Shown: positions 40,381-49,592 of the stretch, piece by piece
Position numbering within the stretch: the stretch's first letter is position 1
How the letters are laid out: each line of letters opens with the position of its first letter
DNA from: Nocardiopsis flavescens
GTDB lineage: Bacteria > Actinomycetota > Actinomycetes > Streptosporangiales > Streptosporangiaceae
Direction of reading: 5' to 3'
Length of the DNA: 64,000 nucleotides
Assembly: GCF_900141985.1 (NCBI RefSeq)
Contig: NZ_FQZK01000002.1
Location: forward strand, 124,001 to 188,000
Made by a program: the position numbers and the translations under genes
The notes under the pieces: generated by a model
The model's database searches: none
What the model was told of the DNA's origin: nothing
The model's input: the letters and a program-made list of their open reading frames with translations, nothing else

Positions 40381-41547
40381 GTGCGGAGCCGTAGAACTGC
40401 TTGTACCGCGGCGGTCCTCGTGGCCGCCTTCACCGCGTTCGGCTCGGCCCCGGCCTGGGCCGACCCGGTCGTCGAGGACAGGCCCCCCGTCAGCGAACAG
40501 GTCGGACCGGGCTCCCCCAGCGGTTCCGACCCCCGCGGCGGGCCGGACGCCGCCGCCTCCCCCGAGGTCGCCGACCCCGACGGCCTGCGCCACACCTCCT
40601 ACGTGGCCCCCTTCCGCGAGGCGCGCAGCATCGAGTACTTCGTGGTCGCGCAGGAGACCCTGCCCGCCGAGGCCGTGGACGCGGTCCGCGGGATCGGCGG
40701 GGTGGAGCACGTCCTCACCGTGGACGCCGCGCGGGTGCTCGTCGAGGAGCAGGCCACGTCCGTGCTGGGCGTGGACCCCTCGGCCTTCCGCAACCACGCC
40801 CCCGAGCCCTCCGCGGAGTCCGACGACATCTGGCAGGGGGTGGCCGAGGGCCGCATCGCGCTGTCCAAGGACGTCGGCACCGAGCGCGGGCTGGAGGTCG
40901 GCGGCGACGTCACCGTGACCGGCGGCCGGGGCGACGTACCCCTGGAGGTGTGGACGCACGCCACCTCCGGCATCGCCGGGATCGACGCCCTGGTCTCCCG
41001 GGAGACCGCGGCGGAGCTGGGCATGCCCGAGGGCAACGCCCTGGTCGTCTCCGCCCCCGGCACCGACCTGTGGGAGCTGTACGACGACCTCGGCGAGGTC
41101 CTGGGCGAGGACGTCTCCGTCCAGCTGGTCGCCGACGCCCCCGAGGCCCCGGGGGACGGCGACGCCGTGCCTCCGACGGTGATCGAGCGGGTCATCGCCC
41201 ACGCCGAGTCCCAGCTGGGCGTGCCCTACGTCTGGGGCGGGACGACCCCGGGTGTCGGGTTCGACTGCTCGGGCCTGCTCCAGTGGGCCTTCCGCGAGGC
41301 GGGCGTGGACATCCCGCGCGTCACCCACGACCAGTGGAACGCGGGCGAGCGCGTCGGGTTCGAGGACATGGAGCGGGGAGACCTCATCTTCTGGCGTTCG
41401 GACCCCACCGCGCCCGACTACATCTCGCACGTGGCCCTCTACCTCGGCGACGGGATGATGCTGGAGGCACCGCGCACCGGCCTGGACGTGCGGGTCACCC
41501 CCGTGCGGACGGCTGGCTACGCGGGCACCGTGCGCGTGCACACCTGA
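40381..41547 (+). CDS. Secreted NlpC/P60 peptidoglycan hydrolase
   Basis: A 388-residue exported protein with a signal peptide (RTACTAAVLVAAFTAFGSAP, cleavage near AWA-D). Residues 70-255 form an N-terminal domain that shows alternating strands and helices and is unassigned. The C-terminal NlpC/P60 endopeptidase domain (about 266-388) has catalytic Cys296 in GVGFDCSGLL, the catalytic His in YISHVALYLGDG, and the third active-site region in MMLEAPRTG. It is expected to cut peptide cross-links in the cell wall. GTG at 40381 follows GGGTGAG. The gene ends at two successive strong hairpins. The upstream gap shows no c-di-AMP riboswitch, which often precedes such genes. Confidence 0.9.
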   Translation: MRSRRTACTAAVLVAAFTAFGSAPAWADPVVEDRPPVSEQVGPGSPSGSDPRGGPDAAASPEVADPDGLRHTSYVAPFREARSIEYFVVAQETLPAEAVDAVRGIGGVEHVLTVDAARVLVEEQATSVLGVDPSAFRNHAPEPSAESDDIWQGVAEGRIALSKDVGTERGLEVGGDVTVTGGRGDVPLEVWTHATSGIAGIDALVSRETAAELGMPEGNALVVSAPGTDLWELYDDLGEVLGEDVSVQLVADAPEAPGDGDAVPPTVIERVIAHAESQLGVPYVWGGTTPGVGFDCSGLLQWAFREAGVDIPRVTHDQWNAGERVGFEDMERGDLIFWRSDPTAPDYISHVALYLGDGMMLEAPRTGLDVRVTPVRTAGYAGTVRVHT

Positions 41548-41556
41548 CCTGCGGTC

Positions 41557-41588
41557 GGGGCCCCGGCCGGAGAATCGGCCGGGGCCCC
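41557..41588 (+). terminator. Terminator of the NlpC/P60 gene
   Basis: GGGGCCCCGGCCG and CGGCCGGGGCCCC form a perfect 13-bp stem with a 6-base loop, 10 bases after the stop. Confidence 0.75.
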
Positions 41589-41624
41589 CGCATGCCGTGG
41601 AGCGGGGAGCCCGGAAAAGGCGGC

Positions 41625-41661
41625 GGGCCGTGGTGCCGCCGGTTCGGCGGCACCACGGCCC
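41625..41661. terminator. Second, longer hairpin
   Basis: GGGCCGTGGTGCCGCCG and its exact reverse complement form a 17-bp stem with a GTT loop, 37 bases after the first hairpin. It may be a back-up terminator for both convergent genes. Confidence 0.55.
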
Positions 41662-41929
41662 ACGGTCTCCTTGTCCGAAGGGCCCGGCCGGGAGGGGAGG
41701 GCAGGCCTCGGTCAGGAGGGGGTCGACAGGGGGCCGCTGAGGGAGGGGGAGACAGCGTGCCACCTGTCGTGATGGTCTGTGGTGCGGCGACGTCGGTCCG
41801 TCGCACAAGGACTACATAAGCAGCGAGCGGGCGATTTGGCAAGAGGGACGATCAAGGCAGGCAAGTAGTCCCAATCCCGGCTAAACGTGCAAAACGGTGA
41901 TCTTTATGTCCGTTTCGTTTCCGTTCGTC

Positions 41930-43687
41930 TTACCGCCCCGCCGCATACCCCTGGGAGCCCCGGGCGTCGGCCGCGGCGCGCAGCTCCCCGGTCTCCGGAT
42001 CGCGGGCCACCGCCGCCAGGCGCCCCAGCGACCACGGGGCCGCCACCTGCACCCGGTGCCCCCGGCGGCGCAGCTCCGCGATGACGTCCTCGCCCAGGCC
42101 CGGCTCCACCACCAGGTCGCCCGGGACGGTCTCCCGCGGGTGGAACGAGCTGGGGAAGGCGTTGGTGTGGAACATCGGGGCGTCCAGTGCCTCCTGGAGG
42201 TCGTCCACCCCGTTGAGGATGCGCAGCAGCGCCGTGAACGTCCACTGGTCCTGCTGGTCGCCGCCCGGCGTGCCGATCGCCAGGACCGCCTGCCCGTCCT
42301 CCCGGGTGACCAGGGTCGGTGACAGCGTCGTGCGCGGCCGCCGCCCCGGGGCCAGCGCGTTGGGCGAGTCCGGGTCGAGCCAGAACATCTGGGTCCGGGT
42401 GCCCAGCGGGAACCCGAGCGCCGGGATCACCGGGGATCCCGCGAGCCAGCCGCCGCTGGGGGTCGCCGAGACCATGTTGCCGTGCGCGTCCACCACGTCG
42501 ACGTGGCAGGTGTCGCCGCGCTGCACGGTGGGCTCGCCCACGGTGCGGTCCGCGGGGGCCTCCTGCGCCAGGTGCAGCGGCGGGGTGAAGGGCGTGCGCC
42601 CGGCCACACGGCCGGGGCGCAGCTCCAGGGAGGCGCGCCCGTCGTCCACCAGCGCGGCGCGCTCGGCGGCGTAGCCGGTGGACAGCAGCTCCTTGAGCGG
42701 GACGTCGGTGAACCCGGGGTCGCCGTACCAGGCCTCGCGGTCGGCGAAGGCGAGCTTGGCCGCCTCGGTCACCCGGTGCACGAAGTCGGCCCCCTCGCCG
42801 CGGGTGCCCAGCGCCTCGGCCAGGCGCAGCTGCTGGAGCATGGTGGGCCCCTGGCCCCAGGGCCCGGTCTTGTGCACGGTGTGCGCGCCGTAGGACACGC
42901 TCACCGCCTCCTCGTAGGAGGCGCTCCACCCGGCCATGTCCTGGGAGGTGAGCAGGCCGCGCTGCGGCTCGCCGGTGGAGGAGGGCACCGGGACGGCCAG
43001 GAACGCGGCGACGGCCTCGGCCACGAACCCCTGCGACCAGCTGCGGCGGGCCGCCTCGATCTGCGCCTCGCGGTCGCCCCCGGCGGCCTCGGCCTCGGTG
43101 ATGATCCGCCGGTAGACGGCGGCCAGGGCCGGGTTGCGCAGCCGGGTCCCGGCGGCCGGGACCCGTCCGTGCGGCAGGTAGACCCCGGCCGACCCGGTCC
43201 AGTGCCGTGAGAAGACGGGCTCCAGGGTCGCGATCACCGCGGAGACCCGGTCCAACACCGGGTAGCCGCGCTCGGCCAGGCCGACGGCGTGGTCCAGGAC
43301 GTCGCGCACGGTCAGCGTTCCGTGGTCGCGCAGCAGCAGCATCCACGCGTCGAAGGACCCGGGGACGGAGGCCGCCAGCACTCCGCTGCCGGGGATGCGG
43401 TCCATCCCGGCGAACGCCTCGATCGTGGCGGCGGCGGGCGCCACCCCCTGGCCGCACAGCACCCGCACCGGTCCGCCCGCGGTCTGGAAGATCGCCGGGA
43501 CCTCGCCGCCGGGGCCGTTGAGGTGCGGCTCGACGACCTGGAGGGTGAAGCCCGCGGCGACCACGGCGTCGAAGGCGTTGCCCCCGCGTTCGAGGACCGA
43601 CATGCCGGTGGCACTGGCCAGCCAGTGGGTGGACGCGACCATGCCGAAGTCGCCTCTGAGCTGGGGACGGGTGGTGAATCGGGGCAT
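41930..43687 (-). CDS. Gamma-glutamyltransferase-family protein
   Basis: A 585-residue Ntn-hydrolase of the gamma-glutamyltransferase family, which self-cleaves to expose a catalytic Thr. That residue is Thr393 in RGDTCHVDVVDAHGNMVS. Other family features are GGNAFDAVVAAGFTLQVVEP near the N-terminus, PGSFDAWMLLLRDHGTLTV and TEAAKLAFADREAWYGDP. There is no signal peptide, so it seems cytoplasmic, unlike classical periplasmic GGT. ATG at 43687 is chosen because the residues before it are low-complexity. Substrate may be a gamma-glutamyl or an acylamide compound. Monocistronic. Confidence 0.9.
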   Translation of the reverse strand: MPRFTTRPQLRGDFGMVASTHWLASATGMSVLERGGNAFDAVVAAGFTLQVVEPHLNGPGGEVPAIFQTAGGPVRVLCGQGVAPAAATIEAFAGMDRIPGSGVLAASVPGSFDAWMLLLRDHGTLTVRDVLDHAVGLAERGYPVLDRVSAVIATLEPVFSRHWTGSAGVYLPHGRVPAAGTRLRNPALAAVYRRIITEAEAAGGDREAQIEAARRSWSQGFVAEAVAAFLAVPVPSSTGEPQRGLLTSQDMAGWSASYEEAVSVSYGAHTVHKTGPWGQGPTMLQQLRLAEALGTRGEGADFVHRVTEAAKLAFADREAWYGDPGFTDVPLKELLSTGYAAERAALVDDGRASLELRPGRVAGRTPFTPPLHLAQEAPADRTVGEPTVQRGDTCHVDVVDAHGNMVSATPSGGWLAGSPVIPALGFPLGTRTQMFWLDPDSPNALAPGRRPRTTLSPTLVTREDGQAVLAIGTPGGDQQDQWTFTALLRILNGVDDLQEALDAPMFHTNAFPSSFHPRETVPGDLVVEPGLGEDVIAELRRRGHRVQVAAPWSLGRLAAVARDPETGELRAAADARGSQGYAAGR

Positions 43688-43821
43688 CGGAGGGGCCTCC
43701 AGGGGTGGTAGGGGAAGCACGCCGCTCGCGGTCCGGGATGCCGGTCCGCGCACGGCGACGCTACCGCACCCCCCGCAGGCGGGGGAGGGGGTCATGGGAT
43801 GGGAGGAGGTCCGGACGCGCG

Positions 43822-43851
43822 GACGCCGGGGGCCTGAGGGCCCCCGGCGTC
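43822..43851 (-). terminator. Terminator of the Glu/Pro repeat gene
   Basis: GACGCCGGGGGCC and GGCCCCCGGCGTC form a perfect 13-bp stem with a 4-base loop, 24 bases after the stop of the minus-strand repeat gene. Confidence 0.7.
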
Positions 43852-43875
43852 GTTCACGGGGTGTCGCGGCTCCGG

Positions 43876-45393
43876 TTACGGCCGGGTCGGGACGCTCCAC
43901 GGCAGGGAGTCCCACAGCTGGCGCCACTCCGCGTCGTCGACCGTGTCGAGCCCCGCGGCGGCGGCGTCGACGTCGGCGCCGGCCTCCTCCGTACCGGAGG
44001 CCGCGGCGTCGGCCTCGGCGACCAGCTCGGCGATGAGGTCGGCGACCTCGTCCAGGACCTCTTCCACCTGGGCGCGCTCGATGTCGTTCTCCTGGGCGCA
44101 GGTGTCCAGGGCGGCGTTCTTGTCGCCCTCGTCGCCGTAGTACCAGACGGTGGCGAGCAGGCGGTCGCGCTCGGCGTCGTCCAGGTCCTCCTGGCTCAGC
44201 GCCCGCTCGACGAACTCGCCGCTGTCCTTGGTCAGCTGGGACTCGTCCAGGCCGCTGTCACCGGTCTCGAAGTCCACGAAGTTGTCCAGCAGGCACCCCT
44301 TGACCGCGCGGGAGTCCACGCCGGGCAGGGTGACGGCGTCGTCCACCGGGGTCGGGGGCAGCTCGCCGTCGGTCGCCCCGGGCACCTCGGCGGGGGTCTC
44401 GGGGACCTCCGGTGCCTGCGCTTCGGGAGCCTGTCCGGCCACGTCGTCCGCCGGGGTCTCGGGCAGTTCGCCGGCCGGAGCCTCGGGGGCCGCGTCCACC
44501 GGGGCCTCGGGGGCTTCCGGGAGCGCAGGGGCCTCCGACGCCTCGGGCGCCGGGTCGACCGGGGTCTCGGGCTTGCCGACCGGGGTGCCCGGCGTCTCCG
44601 GGGCCTCCTCCGCCGGGACCTGCGGCGCCTCGTCGACGACCTCGTCGACCAGGTCCTCCGCTGCCGGGGCCTCCTCGGCGGCGTCCGGGGCGGTGTCGAC
44701 CGGGGCCTCCCCGGCGGGCTCCTGCGCCGGCTCCTGCGCGGGTTCCTCCGCCGGCTCCTGCACGGGCTCCTCGGCGGGCTCCTCCGCCGGTTCCTGAGCG
44801 GGTTCCTCGACGGGCTCCTGCGCGGGCTCCTGGACGGCGGCCCCGCCCTCTCCGGTCACCTCCTCGGCCATCCGGCGCAGCTCCTTGGCCTCCCAGCGGT
44901 CCGGCTGGAGGTGGGCGGCCACCGCGACGCCGGGCCTGTCCAGCCAGAAGAGGTCCCCGGTCTCCTCGGACAGGTAGGCCCCGTTTTCGAAGGCGGCGTC
45001 GCCCTCCACGAGCTCCAGCTCCCGGTCGGGGATGTGGCTGTACCGGCTCTCCCGCAGGTCGTCCAGTTCCCGGAGGTTCTGGGACCGGATCACGGACACC
45101 CGGCCGTAGAGCTGGTCGGGTCCCTGGACCCAGGAGAGCTGCGACTGGCGCCCGCCCTGGCGGTCGCTGGTGGAGGTGGCGTTGATGCCGTACCTCTCCA
45201 GGCCGGGGGGCAGGTAACCGATCTCGTACCCGTCGAGGCTGTACGAGGACTCGCTCTGGCGGACGACCGGCCAGCTCAGCTCCCGCGCGTCCTCCTCGTC
45301 GGCGAGGGCGGACCCGGCGAGTCCGGCCGGCCCGGCGACGGACAGGGCCGAGACGCCGAGTATCGCGACCCACCTGGTGCGGTGCTTGCGCAT
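43876..45393 (-). CDS. Secreted protein with Glu-Pro-Ala-Gln repeats
   Basis: A 505-residue exported protein (signal peptide in the first 30 residues, RWVAILGVSALSVAGPAGLA). Residues 40-180 are a globular domain of mixed strands. Residues 180-215 consist of EPAQEPVEEP-type pentapeptide repeats, and residues 215-330 are Pro/Ala/Glu-rich. A C-terminal helical domain follows with a Cys pair (GCLLDNFVDFETGD, LDTCAQENDIER). ATG at 45393 follows AAAGGAA. The repeats look like a wall-spanning stalk that holds one domain away from the other. No enzymatic motif is seen. The repeat tract is prone to length variation. Confidence 0.7.
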   Translation of the reverse strand: MRKHRTRWVAILGVSALSVAGPAGLAGSALADEEDARELSWPVVRQSESSYSLDGYEIGYLPPGLERYGINATSTSDRQGGRQSQLSWVQGPDQLYGRVSVIRSQNLRELDDLRESRYSHIPDRELELVEGDAAFENGAYLSEETGDLFWLDRPGVAVAAHLQPDRWEAKELRRMAEEVTGEGGAAVQEPAQEPVEEPAQEPAEEPAEEPVQEPAEEPAQEPAQEPAGEAPVDTAPDAAEEAPAAEDLVDEVVDEAPQVPAEEAPETPGTPVGKPETPVDPAPEASEAPALPEAPEAPVDAAPEAPAGELPETPADDVAGQAPEAQAPEVPETPAEVPGATDGELPPTPVDDAVTLPGVDSRAVKGCLLDNFVDFETGDSGLDESQLTKDSGEFVERALSQEDLDDAERDRLLATVWYYGDEGDKNAALDTCAQENDIERAQVEEVLDEVADLIAELVAEADAAASGTEEAGADVDAAAAGLDTVDDAEWRQLWDSLPWSVPTRP

Positions 45394-45649
45394 GAGTGTT
45401 CCTTTCCATCGACTACTAATAGTGATGGTTGCAGGGCTCTGCGTAATTATCGAGGGTCTCGAAGGCCAAAAATGTGACATGAAGTCATCAAGCGAATGCA
45501 TACCGTGATATCAGGTGAGACGCGGACAACATGACCGCGGGTCGTTCCCGCGTGCTCCGCGTCGCGTCACCGGGTGGTCACCGAAAGCGTTCAGGCTTCG
45601 GTGTCGGGAGCCCATCGACACGTTCGTCCACGCGTACCTGGGAGGTCCG

Positions 45650-46657
45650 GTGCACCGCATCGGCATCGTCGTCGGAGTCGTCTCACTCGTCCTCGCCGTC
45701 AGCGCCCCCTTCGCAGCGTCGGCGGCCCCGGCCCCCGTGGCCGGCCCGCCGGGCACCGCCGCGGAGGCGGCCGCCACCGTGCGGCAGGCCGCGCCGCAGC
45801 GCCCGCTCATCGCCGTCTCCCACCGGGGGGCCGCCGGACACGCCCCGGAGAACACGCTCGCCGGGCTCGACGCCGCGCGGCGCCTGGGAGCCCGCACGGT
45901 CGAGATCGACGTGCAGCGGACGAAGGACGGCGCGCTCGTCCTCCTGCACGACGCTGGCCTGGCCCGCACGACCGACGTCGAGGAGGTGTTCCCGAACCGC
46001 TCCTCGCGCCTGGTCGCCGACTACACCCTGGCGGAGGTGCGCCGCCTCGACGCCGGTTCCTGGTTCTCCTCGGCGTTCCGGGGCGAGCGGGTGCCCACCC
46101 TGGGCCAGGCGCTCGACCGCCTGGAGACGCTGGGGCTCAACCTCTTCCTGGAGATCAAGGAGCCCGCCCGCCACCCGGGCATCGAGGAGGACGTCGCGCG
46201 GGAGCTGCGCGGCCGTCCCGCCTGGCTGCGGGAGGGTCCCGCCTCGGAGCCGCGCCGCCTGGTGGTGCAGAGCTTCGACTGGGAGGTCGTGCGCTCCTCC
46301 AAGCGCGTGCTGCCCTCGGTCCCGCACGGCCTTCTCGGCAGGGTGCCCGAGGACCGGCTGGCGGAGTTCACCTGGGCGCAGATGATCAACCCCAACCACA
46401 CCACCGTCGACGCCGCCTACATCGACCTGCTGCACGAGCACGGGTACGAGACCATGCCGTACACGCTCAACACGCGGGCCGCCATGGACACCGTCCTGCG
46501 CAGCGGCGCCGACGGCTTCATCACCGACTACCCGGACGCGGGGCTGCGCGCCATCCGGGACTTCCTCGCGAGGAAGTCCTACGGCGCGGACACGCCGGAG
46601 CAGGTGGCGGCGGTGCCGTCCATCGTGCCCCTGGTGCCCGTTCCGCTGCGGCACTAG
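45650..46657 (+). CDS. Secreted glycerophosphodiester phosphodiesterase
   Basis: A 335-residue exported enzyme (signal peptide with VVGVVSLVLAVSAPFAASAA) of the GDPD family, which splits glycerophosphodiesters into glycerol-3-phosphate and an alcohol. The TIM-barrel motifs are intact: VSHRGAAGHAPENTLAG with the conserved His-Arg, TVEIDVQRTKDGALVLLHD with the metal-binding Glu and Asp and a His, and LFLEIKEP. GTG at 45650 is preferred since GGGAGG stands just upstream; a longer frame has no such site. The next gene lies on the same strand 34 bases away. Confidence 0.9.
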   Translation: MHRIGIVVGVVSLVLAVSAPFAASAAPAPVAGPPGTAAEAAATVRQAAPQRPLIAVSHRGAAGHAPENTLAGLDAARRLGARTVEIDVQRTKDGALVLLHDAGLARTTDVEEVFPNRSSRLVADYTLAEVRRLDAGSWFSSAFRGERVPTLGQALDRLETLGLNLFLEIKEPARHPGIEEDVARELRGRPAWLREGPASEPRRLVVQSFDWEVVRSSKRVLPSVPHGLLGRVPEDRLAEFTWAQMINPNHTTVDAAYIDLLHEHGYETMPYTLNTRAAMDTVLRSGADGFITDYPDAGLRAIRDFLARKSYGADTPEQVAAVPSIVPLVPVPLRH

Positions 46658-46691
46658 ATTGCGGGGACACCCACAGGAGAGGCGGAGCCAC

Positions 46692-47939
46692 GTGAGCGAC
46701 CGGGCGGACATCGCAGAACCCGTCGACTGGCGGACCAAGGGGGTGTGGTGGCCGGGCGAGCCGGTCGCCGCCGCCGACCTGGCCGCCCGCCGCGACCGGT
46801 TGTTCGACGGACCGTTCACGTGGCCCCTGCTGGTCCTGCGCGAGTCCGCGCTCGCCCGCAACACCGCGGCACTGGCCGGGTTCACCCGGCGCCACGGGCT
46901 GCTGTTCGCCCCGCACGGCAAGACCTCGATGGCCCCCGCCCTGCTGGAGCGCCAGCTGGAGGCGGGGGCCTGGGGCATCACCGTCGCCACCGCCAACCAG
47001 GCCCTGGCCGTGCGCCGGTTCGGGGTGCGGCGGATCCTGCTGGCCAACGAGCTGCTCGAACCCGAGGTGATCCGCTGGGCCGCGGACGAGGGTGCCGCCG
47101 ACCCGGGCTTCGAGTTCCTGTTCTACGTCGACTCCGCCGAGGGGGTCGCCGCCCTGGCCCGTGGCCTGGAGGGGTACGGGGGCGGACGGCCGCCCGGCGT
47201 GCTGGTCGAGCGCGGCGTCCCGGGCGGACGCACCGGGGCGCGCACCCGCGCCCGGGTGCTGGAGCTGGCCCGTGCCCTCGCGCGGGTCCCGGGGGGCGTC
47301 CTGTCCGGCGTGGCCGGGTACGAGGGGCCGCTGTCCGGGGCCGAGGAGGTCCGCGGGTTCCTGCGGGACCTGCGCGGCGACGCCGCCGCCCTGGTGGAGG
47401 CCGGGTTGTTCCCCGGAGGCGGACGGCCGTACGTGTCGGTGGGCGGGAGCGCCTGGTTCGACCTGGTGGCCGAGGAGCTGGGCGGCATGGCCGAGGCGGT
47501 CCCGGTCCTGCGCAGCGGCGCCTACATCACCCACGACGACGGCCTGTACCGCCGCGTCACGCCGTTCAACCGGCTGCCCGAGGGCGGTGAGGCGCTCACC
47601 GGCGCCCTGGAGCTGTGGGCCCGCATCGTGTCCGCGCCGGAGGAGGGGCTGGCGATCGCCGGGATGGGCCGCCGCGACGCCGGGTACGACCAGGACCTGC
47701 CGGTTCCGCGCGTGCTGCGCCGGGCGGACGGGTCCGCGGTCGCCGCCGCGGGCGTGGAGGTGCGCAAGTTCGACGACCAGCACGCCTACCTGGACGTCCC
47801 GCCGGAGCTGGGCGTGCGCCCGGGCGACCTGATGTCGTTCGGGGTCTCGCACCCCTGCACCACGTTCGACAAGTGGCGCAGCATCCCCGTGGTCGACGAC
47901 GCCGACACGGTCGTCGACGTCGTCGCCACGTACTTCTGA
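46692..47939 (+). CDS. PLP-dependent amino-acid deaminase (D-serine dehydratase-like)
   Basis: A 415-residue fold-III PLP enzyme of the alanine-racemase/DSD1 superfamily, in actinomycetes usually annotated 'amino acid deaminase'. The PLP-binding Lys is in FAPHGKTSMAP at about residue 80. The C-terminal SFGVSHPCTTFDKW holds the His and Cys that coordinate zinc in D-serine dehydratase-type enzymes. The likely reaction is deamination of a D-hydroxy amino acid or amino sugar product; not proven. GTG at 46692 is chosen; GGAG is nearby. It follows the GDPD gene by 34 bases and converges on the GH20 gene. Confidence 0.85.
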   Translation: MSDRADIAEPVDWRTKGVWWPGEPVAAADLAARRDRLFDGPFTWPLLVLRESALARNTAALAGFTRRHGLLFAPHGKTSMAPALLERQLEAGAWGITVATANQALAVRRFGVRRILLANELLEPEVIRWAADEGAADPGFEFLFYVDSAEGVAALARGLEGYGGGRPPGVLVERGVPGGRTGARTRARVLELARALARVPGGVLSGVAGYEGPLSGAEEVRGFLRDLRGDAAALVEAGLFPGGGRPYVSVGGSAWFDLVAEELGGMAEAVPVLRSGAYITHDDGLYRRVTPFNRLPEGGEALTGALELWARIVSAPEEGLAIAGMGRRDAGYDQDLPVPRVLRRADGSAVAAAGVEVRKFDDQHAYLDVPPELGVRPGDLMSFGVSHPCTTFDKWRSIPVVDDADTVVDVVATYF

Positions 47940-47943
47940 CACG

Positions 47944-47981
47944 CCGCCGGGGGCCGCACCGCGCGGCGCGGCCCCCGGCGG
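47944..47981. terminator. Bidirectional terminator hairpin
   Basis: CCGCCGGGGGCCGC and GCGGCCCCCGGCGG form a 14-bp stem with a 10-base loop in the 48-base gap between convergent genes. Confidence 0.75.
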
Positions 47982-47987
47982 TGCGGG

Positions 47988-49592
47988 TCAGCCCCAGCCG
48001 TGCACGCCGGGGCGGGTGTGCCAGGGCCGCGGCCCGTCCACCGGGCGGTACTCCACGCCCGCCGCGTCCAGGCGCGTCAGGTGGTGCAGCAGGCGCGGCT
48101 CGAACTCGGCGTAGTCGCGCTCGTGGGCGGACCACACCTTCTCGGCGAACGCCGAGAGCCGCGGGAACACCATGTAGTCCAGCCGCCGCGGCGTGTCGAT
48201 GTGCTCGGTCCACACGTTGACCTGGGCGCCCAGGACGTGCCGGGCCTCCTCCGCGGTCAGCTCCGCCGGGACGGGCTCGGCCAGGTAGACGTCCTCCGTC
48301 CGCAGCAGCGTGCCGACCCTGACCGGCTCGTCCTCGGACTCCGACTGCTTGTAGTCCAGGTACGAGGTGGCGGTGGGGGACATGACCACGTCGTGGCCGG
48401 CCCGCGCGGCCGCGATGCCGCCCTCCTCGCCGCGCCAGGACACCACCGTGGCGCCGGGAGCCAGCCCGCCCTCCAGGATCTCGTCCCAGCCCACCAGGCG
48501 GCGCCCGCGTGCGGTGAGGTGGTCGTCCAGCTGCCGGATGAACCAGCTCTGCAGCTCGTCCTCGTCGGCCAGCCCCTCGGCGCGGATGCGCTCGCGGGCG
48601 GTCTCGCTGCCCTTCCACTGGGTCTTGGGGCACTCGTCGCCGCCCACGTGGAAGTACGTGCCGGGGAACAGCTCCAGCAGCTCGTCGATGACGTTCTTGT
48701 AGAACTCGACGACCCCGTCGGTGACCGCCAGCACCTCCTCGAAGATGCCCCAGCGCTGCCCCACGGGGATCTCTCCGGCCTCGCCCAGCTCGGGGTAGGC
48801 GTGGATGGCCGCCTGCGAGTGGCCGGGGACGTCGATCTCCGGGACGACGCCGATGTGCCGGGCGCTGGCGTACGCGACGATCTCGCGGATGTCGTCCTGG
48901 GTGTAGAAGCCCCCGTGCGGGCGCTCCTCGAACTCCGGCTCCTCGCCCGGTCGCGGGACGCCCACCTGGCTGCGGGTGCGCCAGGACCCCTTCCGGGTGA
49001 GCTCCGGATAGCGCCGGATCTCGACCCGCCAGCCCTGGTCGTCGCTCAGGTGCAGGTGCAGGACGTTCATCTTGTGCAGGGCGAGCAGGTCGATGTAGCG
49101 CAGCACCTCCCGCTTGGGGATGAAGTGCCGGGCGGTGTCCAGCATCAGGCCGCGCCAGGCGAACCGGGGGGCGTCGGTGACCCGCACCGCCGGCAGCGTC
49201 CAGGCGGTGTCGCCCAGCGGGGCGTCCCGGTGCGCCGCGGCGGGCAGCAGCTGGCGCAGGGTCTGGGCCCCGTAGAAGACCCCGGCCGGGTCGTTGCCGA
49301 TGATGATGGCGCCCTCGTCGTCGACGATCAGCCGGTAGCCCTCGCGGCCGAGCCCGGCGCCGGGGTCCACACTGAGGCGGATCTCGCTGTCCTCCGCGCC
49401 CGTGGCCAGCGGCAACCCGGTCGCCGCGCCGAGTTCACGCTGGAGCCACACGAGGGTGCCCCGGGCTTCGGGGTCGGCGGAGACCCTGGTCGCGGCGGTC
49501 AGCGTGAGTCCGCCCTCCTCGCCGGGGACCACCTGGGCGGGCCGCGGGACCACGGGGCGGGAGGCGAGGAGTGAGGGGGAGATATCAGGCAC
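47988..49592 (-). CDS. GH20 beta-N-acetylhexosaminidase
   Basis: A 534-residue glycoside hydrolase family 20 enzyme that releases N-acetylglucosamine from chitin or wall oligomers. Domain 2 (about 20-135) is followed by the TIM barrel with FAWRGLMLDTARHFIP, HLHLSDDQGWRVE and the catalytic Asp319-Glu320 pair in FHVGGDECPK. No signal peptide is present, so it is probably cytoplasmic and acts on imported chitobiose. GTG at 49592 is favoured over an ATG at 49631: AGGAG lies 8 bases before it and a DasR-type operator stands between the two, which would otherwise be inside the coding region. Regulation by DasR is the natural reading. Confidence 0.93.
   Translation of the reverse strand: MPDISPSLLASRPVVPRPAQVVPGEEGGLTLTAATRVSADPEARGTLVWLQRELGAATGLPLATGAEDSEIRLSVDPGAGLGREGYRLIVDDEGAIIIGNDPAGVFYGAQTLRQLLPAAAHRDAPLGDTAWTLPAVRVTDAPRFAWRGLMLDTARHFIPKREVLRYIDLLALHKMNVLHLHLSDDQGWRVEIRRYPELTRKGSWRTRSQVGVPRPGEEPEFEERPHGGFYTQDDIREIVAYASARHIGVVPEIDVPGHSQAAIHAYPELGEAGEIPVGQRWGIFEEVLAVTDGVVEFYKNVIDELLELFPGTYFHVGGDECPKTQWKGSETARERIRAEGLADEDELQSWFIRQLDDHLTARGRRLVGWDEILEGGLAPGATVVSWRGEEGGIAAARAGHDVVMSPTATSYLDYKQSESEDEPVRVGTLLRTEDVYLAEPVPAELTAEEARHVLGAQVNVWTEHIDTPRRLDYMVFPRLSAFAEKVWSAHERDYAEFEPRLLHHLTRLDAAGVEYRPVDGPRPWHTRPGVHGWG

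Larger units (their letters stand above)
41548..41929. other. Intergenic region with two hairpins
   Basis: 382 bases between the convergent NlpC/P60 gene and gamma-glutamyltransferase gene. It holds two perfect hairpins (41557-41588, 41625-41661). Bases 41800-41925 are lower in GC; no gene is recognised in them. Confidence 0.4.

Noticed and set aside
44690-44880. Repeat tract as a CRISPR-like array
   Set aside because: The repeats are short in-frame codon repeats encoding Glu-Pro-Ala-Gln pentads, with no spacers.
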